64,000 bases of DNA from Firmicutes bacterium UBA4881 (GCA_002399235.1 DHDH01000001.1:22517-86516); one strand, 5' to 3'. Positions 7,906 through 17,081 are shown, counted from the stretch's first letter. A program made the numbers and translations. Notes: generated from the sequence alone by a model not told the origin.

Positions 7906-8832
7906 ATGGGAGCTCAGCGAGGTAAAATCTTGGTTGTAGTAATTGGTATAGTTTTAAGCATAACTTTGTCGTCATGTAGAGCCTATGAGAAAGGGGACTT
8001 ACGTATCACGGATATAGAGATATTCAAAGATACGCCTGCATGGGAATTAGCTCTAGCAGTGAAAAGACAGAGTACCAAAAGTATAGAAAAGACAATCAGA
8101 ACTAATCCGGGTTTGCTTAACTTCCAGGAGCCACATTTTGGTGCAACTCTGCTTCTTTGGTCTGTTGGCATGGAGAAATATAATTCAGCAAAGAAGCTGC
8201 TAGAATTGGGAGCTGATCCTGATATTGCATCAACTTATGATGGAACTACCCCTTTATTTCAGGCATCCGGTTTTTCGTGGGTGAGTGTGGCTTGGTTTCC
8301 GAATGAAGATCCTAAGTATGTTAAACTCCTGTTACAGTATGGAGCAGATCCAAATACTACATTTAAAGGACATAACAAACCTGGCATAAACAATATAGTA
8401 GAAAGAGGAACCAGTGCATTAATGCACTCTGTGGGAGCAGGTCTAGAGAAAACTAAGGCGCTAGTAAAGGGGGGCGCTGATCTTAATTACAAGACTGTAA
8501 CGGGAAGGACTGCGGCTGTGAGAGCGTTATTCTGGGGTGAGCCTAAATATGCATACTATTTAATCGCTGAGTGTAAGGCTAGGGTTACTGAGCCTATTTG
8601 GGCTAGAGAAGAGTGGACTCGGGCAAATAATGCTCCGGTGTACCCGGTAGAATTACTGCGAGATTGGGTTTTTAAGATAGGCTCAAAAGAACATCAAATG
8701 AAAATGGAAATAGTAGAGGAATTTAAAAGGCAGGGAGTCGATTATTGGGGAACCGAAGTCCCTAAAAGTAGGTTCGAGCAGATAAAAAAACTATATCCAG
8801 ATACCTGGGAAGAGTATATTCAAAAATACTAA
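7906..8832 (+). CDS. Ankyrin-repeat lipoprotein
   Basis: 308 residues beginning with a lipoprotein signal: MGAQRGKILVVVIGIVLS followed by the lipobox LSSC (Cys about 24). The mature part has ankyrin-type repeats at about 70-190, seen in GATLLLWSVGMEKYNSAKKL, LLELGADPDI, TTPLFQASGF, KLLLQYGADPN, SALMHSVGAG and LVKGGADLN. The C-terminal 100 residues are charged and unassigned. Ankyrin lipoproteins are usually protein-binding partners at the membrane surface; the partner is unknown. A moderate GGTGG site precedes the ATG. A structured hairpin follows the stop. No operon partners. Confidence 0.8.
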   Translation: MGAQRGKILVVVIGIVLSITLSSCRAYEKGDLRITDIEIFKDTPAWELALAVKRQSTKSIEKTIRTNPGLLNFQEPHFGATLLLWSVGMEKYNSAKKLLELGADPDIASTYDGTTPLFQASGFSWVSVAWFPNEDPKYVKLLLQYGADPNTTFKGHNKPGINNIVERGTSALMHSVGAGLEKTKALVKGGADLNYKTVTGRTAAVRALFWGEPKYAYYLIAECKARVTEPIWAREEWTRANNAPVYPVELLRDWVFKIGSKEHQMKMEIVEEFKRQGVDYWGTEVPKSRFEQIKKLYPDTWEEYIQKY

Positions 8833-8838
8833 ATGTAT

Positions 8839-8871
8839 TAGGCCGATGGACTGACAAAGTCTGTTGGCCTA
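8839..8871 (+). terminator. Probable hairpin terminator after the ankyrin lipoprotein gene
   Basis: A 14-bp stem with several G-U pairs (8839-8852 with 8858-8871) and a five-base loop sits seven bases after the stop codon. There is no clear T-run, so termination efficiency is uncertain. Confidence 0.5.
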
Positions 8872-9692
8872 TATCTAAACTAAAAGGACTATTAGATGTC
8901 ACAAATGTGCCAGGTTTTGATGTACTTTATATGTTAATGTGTTATTGGGAAGAACTTCTGAGGAGATAAAGGTGCCTAGACAAGGATTAAGACCTTGCTA
9001 AGCTATAGGATGTAACGATTTGACTAAAAGTAACTGCTGTGAGTACTCACACTGGTCAAGGAGCGCCACAAGATCAATGACCAGTATTCTAGAGATAAGA
9101 CAGTGGTTAAATTTTATAAGGGAAAAGAGTGGTTAATAGTTAGACAGAAAGCGCTTACCTTATGTAGATAAAAGAGATGATATTGATTTGATTAGCGGGT
9201 GGGTAGTATATGAAGAGCTGTATGATAATGATAGCTTAAATATGGTTACATTCTGTAGGACGATTGATGGTGTAACATAATATTGTGTTGTAAATGCAGG
9301 TTCAAAGACAGTAGGATATGGGGTTATGAACGGTTTATTACCTCTTGGTTTTAGTTTAGATATGTATAATTCTAGAGCTTATGCTGAATGTTTTGTATGT
9401 AAACGTCAAATAGCCCCCACCTATATATAAGTGGAGGCTATGGTATCATTGCTTTTGGGACATTTGCAGAAAGGCTTGGTTGGGATGTTTAGTCTATCCA
9501 AGGCATGTTGTAAAGGATGAAGTATCGAAATATATGTCACTTTTTTTCGTGAAGTTATTGGTTAAGAAGTACTTTAGAATCTATGAACTTTATAGATTTT
9601 ATAGTTAATGAAAAGTTCCCTTGTAATAGAAAGATTTTACAAGGGGACTTTAGTGGTTATAAGTATGAACTTTTTGCTTCAGAGTTACATGT
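8872..9692. other. Low-coding stretch around the 9.1-9.4 kb remnant
   Basis: Apart from the remnant at 9143-9430, I see only short fragments, an inverted repeat ACTGGTCA/TGACCAGT at about 9052-9083, and a hairpin AGCCCCCAC/GTGGAGGCT at about 9411-9440. The plus-strand open frame at 9583-9948 lies opposite the end of the exported-protein gene, which has the better start. Confidence 0.35.
9143..9430 (+). pseudogene. Remnant of a gene with an in-frame stop
   Basis: Frame 2 reads a coherent polypeptide (KRLPYVDKRDDIDLISGWVV... MVTFCRTIDGVT), then TAA, then continues in the same frame with YCVVNAGSKTVGYGVMNGL and SLDMYNSRAYAE to a TAA at 9428-9430. The pattern weakly recalls the front part of lipase-like (Mbeg1/DUF2974) hydrolases, where a VNAGT element precedes a DxxNSxxYA helix. 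There is no start signal and the catalytic part is absent, so this is a truncated relic. Confidence 0.4.
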
Positions 9693-10289
9693 TTACCTTA
9701 TTTTTAACCTAAAAACAACTATTACTTCATGTCCAAGATTAATTAATCTTAATAAACCATCTGTATCAGATAAATTAGATGGCATTGGTTTTGGATTTTC
9801 ATTAATGGTCACTATAAATACTGTAGTTTCTATGGTGTCACCGTTATTTTCAAACAACAAGTTTGGTGACCTAAACCACATAAGTATAAGTGACATATTT
9901 TCTTTTTCAGGGTTTGACAAAAATGCACTGAAATCGATTGCTGTCTGAGCAAGTGCATTATTATCGGTCCCCCAATATACCTGGTAAGAGTGTGATCCTA
10001 TAGGTGCAAAAGCTAGAAAACCTTCACGCTTTTTTAAAGCTTGATTTGGTTGGGCAAACTTAAATAAACTTATGCGTTCTTTCTGGTAATGAGTATCTTT
10101 TCGATAGATGTCCATATAAACTTCAGACTCTTCAAATAGTGGCAACTGGAACTTTGATGACCTAAAACCCAATAACTTAACCCATGTGCTTACGTCTATG
10201 TCTGATGTTTCGGCTGCTGTTATGTTGATTGATAAAAGAATTACTGTAAGAATTAAAATGAACATCCATCTTGGTGTTTTTGAGATCAT
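9693..10289 (-). CDS. Small exported protein of unknown function
   Basis: 198 residues with a classical signal peptide: positive MISKTPRW, hydrophobic core to about residue 22 and a likely cleavage after ITAA (about 26). The mature part is mixed alpha/beta with no motif I recognise; it contains FAPIGSHSYQVYWGTDNNALAQ and ends basic (VFRLKIR). The start ATG is preceded by GAGGAGGCCTGATC, which makes this strand the real gene over the overlapping plus-strand frame. It stands alone in an eroded region. Confidence 0.6.
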   Translation of the reverse strand: MISKTPRWMFILILTVILLSINITAAETSDIDVSTWVKLLGFRSSKFQLPLFEESEVYMDIYRKDTHYQKERISLFKFAQPNQALKKREGFLAFAPIGSHSYQVYWGTDNNALAQTAIDFSAFLSNPEKENMSLILMWFRSPNLLFENNGDTIETTVFIVTINENPKPMPSNLSDTDGLLRLINLGHEVIVVFRLKIR

Positions 10290-11346
10290 GATCAGGCCTC
10301 CTCTTTATATACTCTCTAAAAAATATGATAAGTTATCAGTGAAATATGAGTCTATTTGCATAGTTAATCCAAGAATGTTGATTGACGTTAGATATTCTGT
10401 ATATAAGTTTTCTAAGAAATTAATCTTTTAGCTAAGTATACTTAGTAAAAGTTCTGGATTAGGATCGTCATAATATAAACTTGTTAACATGTCTATACGG
10501 TTAGAGGAACTTTCCTTTCTAATCGAAGCCATCTCCTGATAGCTTCTCTTTTACATATTGCACCTCTCTTTTTTTTTCTATGTTCACTGGAATTTGAATC
10601 TGCAATGCTATTTATTAGAATGTCAGGTTGTCCTGTATCATTATACTTAATAATTAAACTTATTGGCATAATTAAATTTAATGGCGTATTCTCCTTCTTC
10701 AAAAGAAAGAAATGATTAATAAGACCTAAACAGCGGAAATTTACATATATTATGAAAATAGTGTGTCGGTGATATCAGTGGCAGAAACTTGGCGGTTTTG
10801 GACTCTTTTTTCGTGTTACTATGTTATTGGACAGGGCTATCCACAACGGATGGCTTTTTTTATACTGTCTAGCAGGTGGTATGTATAAAACAGCATTTTT
10901 AACCGTTTCTAGAGCATGGCTTAATACTTTAGTCATATAATAAATTAGATTTTATTAGCCAAGCCTCAAAAAACACCGTTCCAGTCATGTATTGACTAAA
11001 ATGCTAACCCACGTAGCGAAAAACACACTAATTATTGCAGCACAGGAGTGATTATTATCTGGGAGCTTTATGAATGGCTGGAGCAAAGCAAAGATAGATA
11101 TAACGATATTTATAATAATTTTAGAGATTCACTTAGAAAGAAAGACATCTAATATAGAAAAAATTGTTGTAAAGAGCGTTCTGGATAATTAAATTAGTCT
11201 ATCACCCTTATGTATTCTATTTTAATACTGGAAATATAATTATTCGTTTTAGTTATTGTTGGTTTGTGGCGATACTTTATGTTTTTAATTTTATACGTTC
11301 ATGCTTGAACTTGCACTGGTATAGCTACAAAGGACAGCTTTAGCTA
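10290..11346. other. 1-kb stretch without a convincing gene
   Basis: A minus-strand TTG frame of 69 codons (10493-10702) lacks a spaced ribosome site. A plus-strand 34-codon fragment (11048-11152, IIIWELYEWLEQSKDRYN...) looks like a relic. A terminator lies at 10833-10861. Otherwise AT-rich and unassigned. Confidence 0.35.
10833..10861 (+). terminator. Rho-independent terminator in the intergenic stretch
   Basis: AGGGCTATCC pairs with GGATGGCTTT across a five-base loop (10833-10842 with 10848-10857, G-U pairs included) and is followed by seven Ts. It has no obvious gene in front of it, so the gene it served may be lost, or an unseen small RNA may end here. Confidence 0.65.
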
Positions 11347-11385
11347 TAAAAATGCCTCACTTTAGATTTCTCTAGAGTGAGGCAT
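11347..11385 (-). terminator. Terminator of the tRNA-Pro transcript
   Basis: A 15-bp stem (11352-11366 with 11371-11385) with a four-base loop; read on the minus strand it is followed by five Ts (11347-11351). It lies 16 bases after the tRNA 3' end. Confidence 0.85.
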
Positions 11386-11400
11386 AGCAATACTTTGTAA

Positions 11401-11477
11401 TGGTCGGAGTGCGGGGATTCGAACCCCGGGCCTCTGCGTCCCGAACGCAGCGCTCTACCAAACTGAGCCACACTCCG
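11401..11477 (-). tRNA. tRNA-Pro (CGG anticodon)
   Basis: On the minus strand a complete cloverleaf can be folded: acceptor CGGAGTG with CACTCCG, D-arm with GGCTCAGTTTGGTAGAGC, anticodon stem CTGCG/CGCAG with loop TTCGGGA (anticodon CGG, reads CCG), and a T-arm with GGTTCGAATCC. The CCA end is encoded (11401-11403). It has its own consensus promoter and terminator. Confidence 0.97.
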
Positions 11478-11497
11478 ATTCTTATCAAACTCCCCTA

Positions 11498-11526
11498 ATT
11501 ATAAACCTGGTTTTTAGGGTTGTCAA
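11498..11526 (-). promoter_or_regulatory. Sigma-A promoter of tRNA-Pro
   Basis: On the minus strand a perfect TTGACA (11521-11526) and a perfect TATAAT (11498-11503) are separated by exactly 17 bases. Transcription would begin about 15 bases before the tRNA 5' end. Confidence 0.95.
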
Positions 11527-11540
11527 AATGATTGTAGCGA

Positions 11541-12782
11541 TTATAGCGAAGGTACAGGTAAGTTAGGTTCCCATCTTTTCAAGTTTAGATACTTTAACGC
11601 ACATTCCATATGCGCATTTTGTACATTAAGTAGAGCCAGCTCCTGCTCAATTAACGATATCTTTAATTCTTTTGGAGACACTAAGCCTTTTTGATAGCCT
11701 TCATTAGCTAGCTGGTGCATTTTTGTAGCATCAGCTAGATTTTCTTTTGCTTTTAACCAGGCTTGGCGTGATTTTGAATAAGCTTGTAAAGCTAATTTGG
11801 CCTCTGCGTAAAGGGCCTCTTTTTTTTGTGTGAAAAGTAGTTCTTGTTTTTGCAACTCCAGTTCGGTTTTTTGAATCTGCTTAGCTAAGCTTGGATTAAA
11901 GAGAGTCTGACTAAACTCTAATAATACACCGTAGTTGAAACTAGTTTTATTTGCTGACAAATCAATGCTGGTTCCAAGCTGAGGCTTTTTATTTTGCTTA
12001 AGCTTATGGAGCTCTTCTTTAGTTATTCTAAGAGGTTCTTCTAATTGTTCAATTAATCTAGTATCTACATTAAGAGTATCGAGTGTTGGCCATTCATAAG
12101 AAAAGTTATAGATTAAAGTGTCTAATTCAATGCAACCTAGTTCAGTTTCTAAACTAGATTCCGCTTCATTTAGCTTTGTTTGTAGTTCTATGACTTCCTG
12201 CTGCTTAAGCTGTTCATTTTGGACAGCTTCTTTATAGTCACTAAAAGAGATTAAACCTAAAGAATAGTTTTTCTCGCTAACTAACAAATTTTCTTTCCCT
12301 AACTGCCACGTTTTTTCTTTTATTGGTAATTCTAATCTGCAAGCAAGTACAGAGAAAAATTGTTTGGTGATATTAAGCTCATTTTCTTGTAGCAAGGGAA
12401 TACTTTGCTTGGCGCTTTGGTTACTTTTGGGTGGGAAAAGATTAAAAGATACTTTGAGAGAGAGACTTGGATTAGCTAAATTAAATGATAGGTTAGCATG
12501 GGAAATGGGGTTGGCGTTTGTGCTCATATTCAGTAAAAGGGATGTATTATTTTTACTGCCATTAGAAGCACCATTTAGAGCAATCTGGGTATTGTTATAA
12601 AGTTGCTCTCCAAAAGAGAGTGGGGTAGAATTAATCGCATTAATTTGCTTTTCTAAAGCTAATATTTGATTATTAATACCTGATTCGCTTAACAAGAGAG
12701 CTTCACTTAGGGTTAAGGCTACAGCAGAGGTACTAAAACAAAGGGTAAGAAGACATAGAAGCAATCGTTTTATTTTATTCAT
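11541..12782 (-). CDS. TolC-like outer-membrane efflux protein with barrel strands (efflux operon 1, gene 6)
   Basis: 413 residues with a signal peptide (MNKIKRLLLCLLTLCFSTSAVA) and two OEP repeats rich in coiled coil. Unlike its upstream neighbour it has Asn/Ser-rich beta segments in the first half (about 60-115, NTQIALNGASNGSKNNTSLLL and following strands) and in the second half (about 268-295, QLGTSIDLSANKTSFNYGVLL), where TolC family members place their outer-membrane barrel strands. Motifs such as YSLGLISFSDYKEA and YQKGLVSPKELKISLIE are typical turns at the periplasmic helix ends. Start ATG has GAGGTGGACACGC before it and overlaps the upstream gene by 8 bases. Role: exit duct of a tripartite exporter across the outer membrane. 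Confidence 0.8.
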   Translation of the reverse strand: MNKIKRLLLCLLTLCFSTSAVALTLSEALLLSESGINNQILALEKQINAINSTPLSFGEQLYNNTQIALNGASNGSKNNTSLLLNMSTNANPISHANLSFNLANPSLSLKVSFNLFPPKSNQSAKQSIPLLQENELNITKQFFSVLACRLELPIKEKTWQLGKENLLVSEKNYSLGLISFSDYKEAVQNEQLKQQEVIELQTKLNEAESSLETELGCIELDTLIYNFSYEWPTLDTLNVDTRLIEQLEEPLRITKEELHKLKQNKKPQLGTSIDLSANKTSFNYGVLLEFSQTLFNPSLAKQIQKTELELQKQELLFTQKKEALYAEAKLALQAYSKSRQAWLKAKENLADATKMHQLANEGYQKGLVSPKELKISLIEQELALLNVQNAHMECALKYLNLKRWEPNLPVPSL

Positions 12783-13815
12783 GCGTGTCCACCTCTAAAG
12801 CTTCTGTAGGATACCCTAATTCAAGTAAAGAGATGGCTAGAGAAAGTGAACCATTTTTATACCCTAATTCACCAAGTGTTACAGCCTCAGAAGCTTCTTC
12901 TAGCTCACTTAGAGAGATGAGCCCTAAAGAAAATTGTTCCTTAGCTTCGACTAATTTTGCTTGTGCCTCTTCCCATTCTCTTTGCATATTATCTATTTGG
13001 CGTAAGCGATCTTTTAGTTGAAGTTGCTCCTGTTCTGCTAAAAGATGAATTTCATTTTCTTTAGTTATTAAATCTAACTTAAGTAACTCTAACGCGATCT
13101 CTTGTTCTCTAATGGTTAAGGCAGCTTCTTCTTGTAATTTTGCCATAGACAAAACCAAAGATTGAGCTTCAATTTGGTTTTGTAGTTTTTGCAGAGAAGG
13201 CTCTTTCTTGATAAGAAGCAGGTGTAACTCATCTTTATCAGGTAATTTTGGTAAGGTAACTGTAGGTATTTCTAGTTCGAAGTCATGGCCAAGAGGTAGA
13301 CCGGTCAATTGATTTAACTTCATGATTTGAAGTTGCAGAGCATTTTGGGCTTGGAGCAGAGCCTCATCAGCAACTCTAACTTTGTTTTTTTGCTGCTCTA
13401 ATTCAAACTTAGAGCTAAGCCCCTTTTCGTAGCGAAATTCAGTTAAAGTTAAGTTGCGTTTTTCTTTAAGTAGCTGCAGTTTTTTTTCTGTGAGGTTAGT
13501 TTTTGCTTCGATAAAGTTTAAGGCTTGTTTTTTGGTATCAATTTTGATTTGATTTTTCATAGTTGTAAGCGATTTTTCTGCTTCATACCAGGCTTTTTCT
13601 TTTTCTAAAAGAGTTTTTTGAGGGAGAGTATACTCTTTATGCTTAGCTCTATTATAATCAATGGCTGTTTGTTCTAAGATTAGTTCAGCTTTCTTTAAGG
13701 AGATGCTATTAGCTATAGCCATTTTTTCAAATTCCAGAAGAGAATAAGCCCCAGCAGATAAAGAGAGTAAGACTAGCATTAGACTAAGAAGTGCTAGCCT
13801 AGATCTTTTTCTCAT
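12775..13815 (-). CDS. Short TolC-like protein lacking barrel strands (efflux operon 1, gene 5)
   Basis: 346 residues when the ATG at 13815 is used (AGGAGG nine bases upstream; the longer frame runs into the ATPase gene). After a signal peptide (MRKRSRLALLSLMLVLLSLSAGA) nearly the whole chain is amphipathic helix/coiled coil. OEP-like repeats are recognisable (FRYEKGLSSKFELEQQKNKV and FSLGLISLSELEEASEAV), but the positions where TolC inserts beta strands read AKHKEYTLPQKTLLEKEKAW and AKLQEEAALTIREQEIALEL, both helical. It therefore seems to be a periplasmic helical subunit only. The paralogue in operon 2 has the same property. It overlaps gene 6 by 8 bases. Confidence 0.72.
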   Translation of the reverse strand: MRKRSRLALLSLMLVLLSLSAGAYSLLEFEKMAIANSISLKKAELILEQTAIDYNRAKHKEYTLPQKTLLEKEKAWYEAEKSLTTMKNQIKIDTKKQALNFIEAKTNLTEKKLQLLKEKRNLTLTEFRYEKGLSSKFELEQQKNKVRVADEALLQAQNALQLQIMKLNQLTGLPLGHDFELEIPTVTLPKLPDKDELHLLLIKKEPSLQKLQNQIEAQSLVLSMAKLQEEAALTIREQEIALELLKLDLITKENEIHLLAEQEQLQLKDRLRQIDNMQREWEEAQAKLVEAKEQFSLGLISLSELEEASEAVTLGELGYKNGSLSLAISLLELGYPTEALEVDTHE

Positions 13816-13828
13816 AATGATAAACCTC

Positions 13829-14551
13829 CTAGTTAGCATGGAGAAGATTAGCAACATACTCGACAGAATTACGTTCTGTAAGCATTGCATCAAGAGAGAT
13901 TAAGCCATCTTGAAGTTTCAATAGTCTTTTAGCTCTGGAGCCAACATTAGCATCATGGGTGACTAATACTACTGTTACTCCTTCTTCATTTAACTGGCAA
14001 AACATGTCTAGAATCTCTTCTGATTGTGCACTAGCTAGGTTACCAGTAGGTTCATCACCTAAAATTAGTGTTGGGTCATTGGCGAGAGCTCTAGCAATTG
14101 CTACCCTTTGTTGTTCGCCACCAGAGAGTTGATTAGGATAATGCTTGGTTCTTTTTTCTAAACCAACTTTCTTTAAAAGTTCGTAGCCACGATCTTTTTG
14201 TTCACTTTTGGGTACCTTAGCATACATCATTGGTAAGCAAACATTATCTAGAGCATTAAGTTCTGGCAATAGATTGTAGGCCTGAAAAACAAAGCCAAAG
14301 TGCTCGTTACGAATACGGGAAATTTCTTTATCACTAAGGCCGGTGATATCAGTACTTTCGAGAAGATATTCGCCACTATCAGGCAGATCAAGGCAACCAA
14401 GTATATGCAATAAAGTCGATTTACCTGAACCAGAGGGGCCCATAATAGCTAACATTTCGCCTCTATCTATCTTTAAGGAGACACCTTTCAAGGCCTCTAC
14501 CAGGTTATTACCAAGACGGTAGATCTTTTTAATCTCTTTTAATTCAATCAT
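13829..14551 (-). CDS. MacB/LolD-type ABC transporter ATPase (efflux operon 1, gene 4)
   Basis: 240 residues. Walker A GPSGSGKST (about 37-45), Q-loop in FGFVFQAYNLLPELNALDNV, signature LSGGEQQRVAIARALAN, Walker B LILGDEPTGNL and H-loop VTHD are all intact, and the LPEL/NALDNV spacing is that of the MacB/FtsE/LolD subgroup. Start at 14551 is chosen because GAAGGAGGCAGAGCAA precedes it and the product then begins MIELKEIKKIY; it overlaps the fusion-protein gene by 8 bases. It powers the two FtsX-type permeases encoded upstream by a mechanotransmission cycle, as known for MacB. Confidence 0.93.
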   Translation of the reverse strand: MIELKEIKKIYRLGNNLVEALKGVSLKIDRGEMLAIMGPSGSGKSTLLHILGCLDLPDSGEYLLESTDITGLSDKEISRIRNEHFGFVFQAYNLLPELNALDNVCLPMMYAKVPKSEQKDRGYELLKKVGLEKRTKHYPNQLSGGEQQRVAIARALANDPTLILGDEPTGNLASAQSEEILDMFCQLNEEGVTVVLVTHDANVGSRAKRLLKLQDGLISLDAMLTERNSVEYVANLLHAN

Positions 14552-15839
14552 TTGCTCTGCCTCCTTCAAGATTAACGATGATCTCTTTTTGATCTTTATA
14601 AGCTTCATAGGAACTTGTAATCACAATATCGCCTTGATTTAAGCCTCTTTTTATTTCAATTAAATTACCATCATAAGCGCCATAAGTAACATCTGTGCGC
14701 AAAGCTTTTCCATCTATGATCTTATAGACGAACATATTCTGACCACTAGTAACATAAGGGCCACGAGGCAAACAAATAATATTATCTCTTCTGCCAGTTT
14801 CGATTTCAGCTTGAGCTTCGGTAGTAGGTAAAATAAAACCCGGATCAGCTAAAAAAACAATATCGGCTAGGATATGAGCGCTACCTTTATCAGCACTTAT
14901 GGCATAAGATAATTTTTCAATAACCCCTTGGTGGGTACGACCAGCAATTTTCACATTTGCTTTCATACCTTCATTAACACGATCTGCTTCTTGGGCTGTG
15001 ATCTTTACTTCGACAAAAGGGTTATCAACGGTAACAAGTTTAAGAAGCAAGGCACCAGCATTAATCTCTTCGTCAGTTTTTACGGCTATTTCCAGGACTT
15101 TACCAGAAAAAGGAGCGATTAGAGTGTTTTCTTGGCTGATTTTTTCTAACTCAGCTAACTTTTCAGTAGTAACTCGAATCTGAGTAGTGGCAGCATCGAT
15201 GGCTAGGGAATTAGTTAGTTTAGTTTTTTCAACATTTTTTTGTTTAACAAATAATTCTTCTTTTGCTGTGAGTAAGGCACTTTGAGCTTCTTCTAGAGCT
15301 CTTTTACTAGTTGTGCCTAAGCTATACATCAGTTCTTTTTCTTCAAGGTTTTCTTGAGCATTCCGGACTGCTTTTTCTTGTTCACGTATAGACCACTCGA
15401 TCTTTTGCAACTCTAAGTCAGCATCAATTTTCGCTTTTTCTAGTTCTACCTTGGCTTTAGCTAAAAGTTCTTTTTGCTCTTTAAGGCTATTTTCCAGTTC
15501 TGGAGAGGTTAACTTTAATAAAAGGTCTCCTTTTTTCACTTCATCACCAGAGTTTATATAAACATTATTAATCTTTCCTTTATAACGAGAAGTAGGAGTC
15601 CAACTTTCTTTAGCTTTAACACTCCCTGTAGCTCGAACAAATTCTCTAAACGTAGCTTCTTTCACCGTAGTATAAGTATAATTATCTAGTTTGTAGACCT
15701 TGTTTTTCGGGATGAAAATATATGCTGGTATGGCTATTAAGAAGGCTAAGACAACTAAAACAAAAATCGTTAAACTGAAATCTCGTTTTGATTTTTTAGG
15801 CCTAGGTTTATTGATGATAATGGGTTTATCTTTGTGCAT
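14544..15839 (-). CDS. MacA/HlyD-type membrane-fusion protein (efflux operon 1, gene 3)
   Basis: 431 residues with a short basic cytoplasmic end, one membrane anchor (about 21-43, FSLTIFVLVVLAFLIAIPAYIFI), a lipoyl-like strand GKINNVYINSGDEVKKGDLL, a long coiled-coil hairpin (about 105-205), the returning lipoyl half NTLIAPFSGKVLEIAVK and a beta-barrel plus membrane-proximal domain ending IVITSSYEAY. Such proteins join the inner-membrane ABC unit to a TolC duct. The ATG at 15839 fits AAAGGAGG with six-base spacing better than the ATG two codons earlier. It overlaps the ATPase gene by 8 bases, exactly as in operon 2. Confidence 0.9.
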   Translation of the reverse strand: MHKDKPIIINKPRPKKSKRDFSLTIFVLVVLAFLIAIPAYIFIPKNKVYKLDNYTYTTVKEATFREFVRATGSVKAKESWTPTSRYKGKINNVYINSGDEVKKGDLLLKLTSPELENSLKEQKELLAKAKVELEKAKIDADLELQKIEWSIREQEKAVRNAQENLEEKELMYSLGTTSKRALEEAQSALLTAKEELFVKQKNVEKTKLTNSLAIDAATTQIRVTTEKLAELEKISQENTLIAPFSGKVLEIAVKTDEEINAGALLLKLVTVDNPFVEVKITAQEADRVNEGMKANVKIAGRTHQGVIEKLSYAISADKGSAHILADIVFLADPGFILPTTEAQAEIETGRRDNIICLPRGPYVTSGQNMFVYKIIDGKALRTDVTYGAYDGNLIEIKRGLNQGDIVITSSYEAYKDQKEIIVNLEGGRAND

Positions 15840-15851
15840 TTTCATCCTCCT

Positions 15852-17081
15852 TTAATCGCGTAATGATTCTACTGGCGAATATTGAGCGGCTTGGTAAGCG
15901 GGGTAGATGCCAAATAAACCACCCACAATGCTTGCTAAAGCAAGAGAAAGCAAAGCGGCTTGCCAGGAAAGAGAGCTTTGTGTAGTTTGCATGTTGATAT
16001 ACATAAAGTTTAATATCTTACCGACGTTGAAGAAGCGAGATACTATAGCAGCTAGAATTAGCCCCATAAAGCCACCGATGTTAGAGAGCATGATTGATTC
16101 ATAAAGCATTTGGCCAAAGATGGTTCCTTTTGTCGCACCCAGAGCACGACGTAGTCCTATTTCTCTTGTTCTTTCTAAAATGTTTACCAACATAATGCTT
16201 AAGATGCCAATTGAACTTACAACTACCGCAGCAAAAGCAAGGATGCCTAATATTTTTAGAAAGCTATCTGTTGAACTTTTAATTTGATTTAATAAGGTTT
16301 GGGCAGTATCGATAGTTACTTTAGCTTCAGGACCACATTCTTGGAAGACAAGTTCTTCAATGGCTGATTTGATCTCGGTAAATTGGTTTTTCTCTATTCT
16401 TAGCGAAAATTCTACAAAACTCTCACTAATCATATAAGACGGAGGAGTAAGCACCATATTGACTGGTCCTAAAAGCATAGTGATTGTAGGGGGTAGTTCT
16501 TTAAAAACACCAGTAACTAGGTAATTAGTGGGTTCGCTATCTTTGCTCGTAGTTACACCAATAGTCTCACCTAAAACATCAGTTGTGCCAAACAGGGTTT
16601 TAGCTAGGGCTTCGGAAATAACCGTTTTATTATCTTTTTCTTCAGCTTCTGTATAGAAGGATCCGTTAATAAATTCGAGGGGAAATGTTTGATTAAAGGA
16701 TGCTCCTGCACTAAAAGCTCCTACAGGTCGATAGAGATTTTTATCTACTAATAACAAATCATGAAAATAATTTTGCGAAGAAATTCCTAAAATGCTATTA
16801 GTATTGTTCGCTAATTCTTGGAGCAACTTTGAACTTAACCGCTTATTCCCCATGGCGTGAATTATATTACCATCTTCCATTTTTTCTTCTTCAAAGATCG
16901 ATACTTGCAGAAATTCTTCGCTTGTTTGGGAAGCGGTATTGTTTATCATATCGGTGAGGCCAAAATGAATATTAAAGATTAGAGCTGCTGCTAAAACTCC
17001 TAAAGCGATCTGTAAGGTAGTCAAGATAAACCTCAACGGTCGCTTTTTAATCATAAGCAGGAGGAATTTAAAGTTTTCCAT
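15852..17081 (-). CDS. MacB-type FtsX-fold permease (efflux operon 1, gene 2)
   Basis: 409 residues starting at MENFKFLLLMIKKRP with GAGGAGGTATAAC before the ATG. Topology is that of MacB permeases without the ATPase: one N-terminal span (about 20-40), a periplasmic MacB_PCD domain (about 45-265, with VISEALAKTLFG and a VTGVFKE strand) and three C-terminal spans including the FtsX motif ERTREIGLRRALGATKGTIFGQML and the closing GGLFGIYPAYQAAQYSPVESLR. It is a partner of the permease encoded next to it, probably as a heterodimer; that pairing is inference. Confidence 0.9.
   Translation of the reverse strand: MENFKFLLLMIKKRPLRFILTTLQIALGVLAAALIFNIHFGLTDMINNTASQTSEEFLQVSIFEEEKMEDGNIIHAMGNKRLSSKLLQELANNTNSILGISSQNYFHDLLLVDKNLYRPVGAFSAGASFNQTFPLEFINGSFYTEAEEKDNKTVISEALAKTLFGTTDVLGETIGVTTSKDSEPTNYLVTGVFKELPPTITMLLGPVNMVLTPPSYMISESFVEFSLRIEKNQFTEIKSAIEELVFQECGPEAKVTIDTAQTLLNQIKSSTDSFLKILGILAFAAVVVSSIGILSIMLVNILERTREIGLRRALGATKGTIFGQMLYESIMLSNIGGFMGLILAAIVSRFFNVGKILNFMYINMQTTQSSLSWQAALLSLALASIVGGLFGIYPAYQAAQYSPVESLRD

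Noticed and set aside
9583..9948. Plus-strand 121-codon open frame
   Set aside because: Largely antisense to the exported-protein gene at 9693-10289, which has a signal peptide and a strong ribosome site; this frame has neither.
10493..10702. Minus-strand 69-codon open frame
   Set aside because: TTG start without a spaced ribosome site, no recognisable domain, and a basic low-complexity end; likely chance or a relic.
11048..11152. Plus-strand 34-codon fragment rich in charged residues
   Set aside because: AGGAG abuts the GTG without normal spacing; it looks like a gene relic rather than a working peptide gene.
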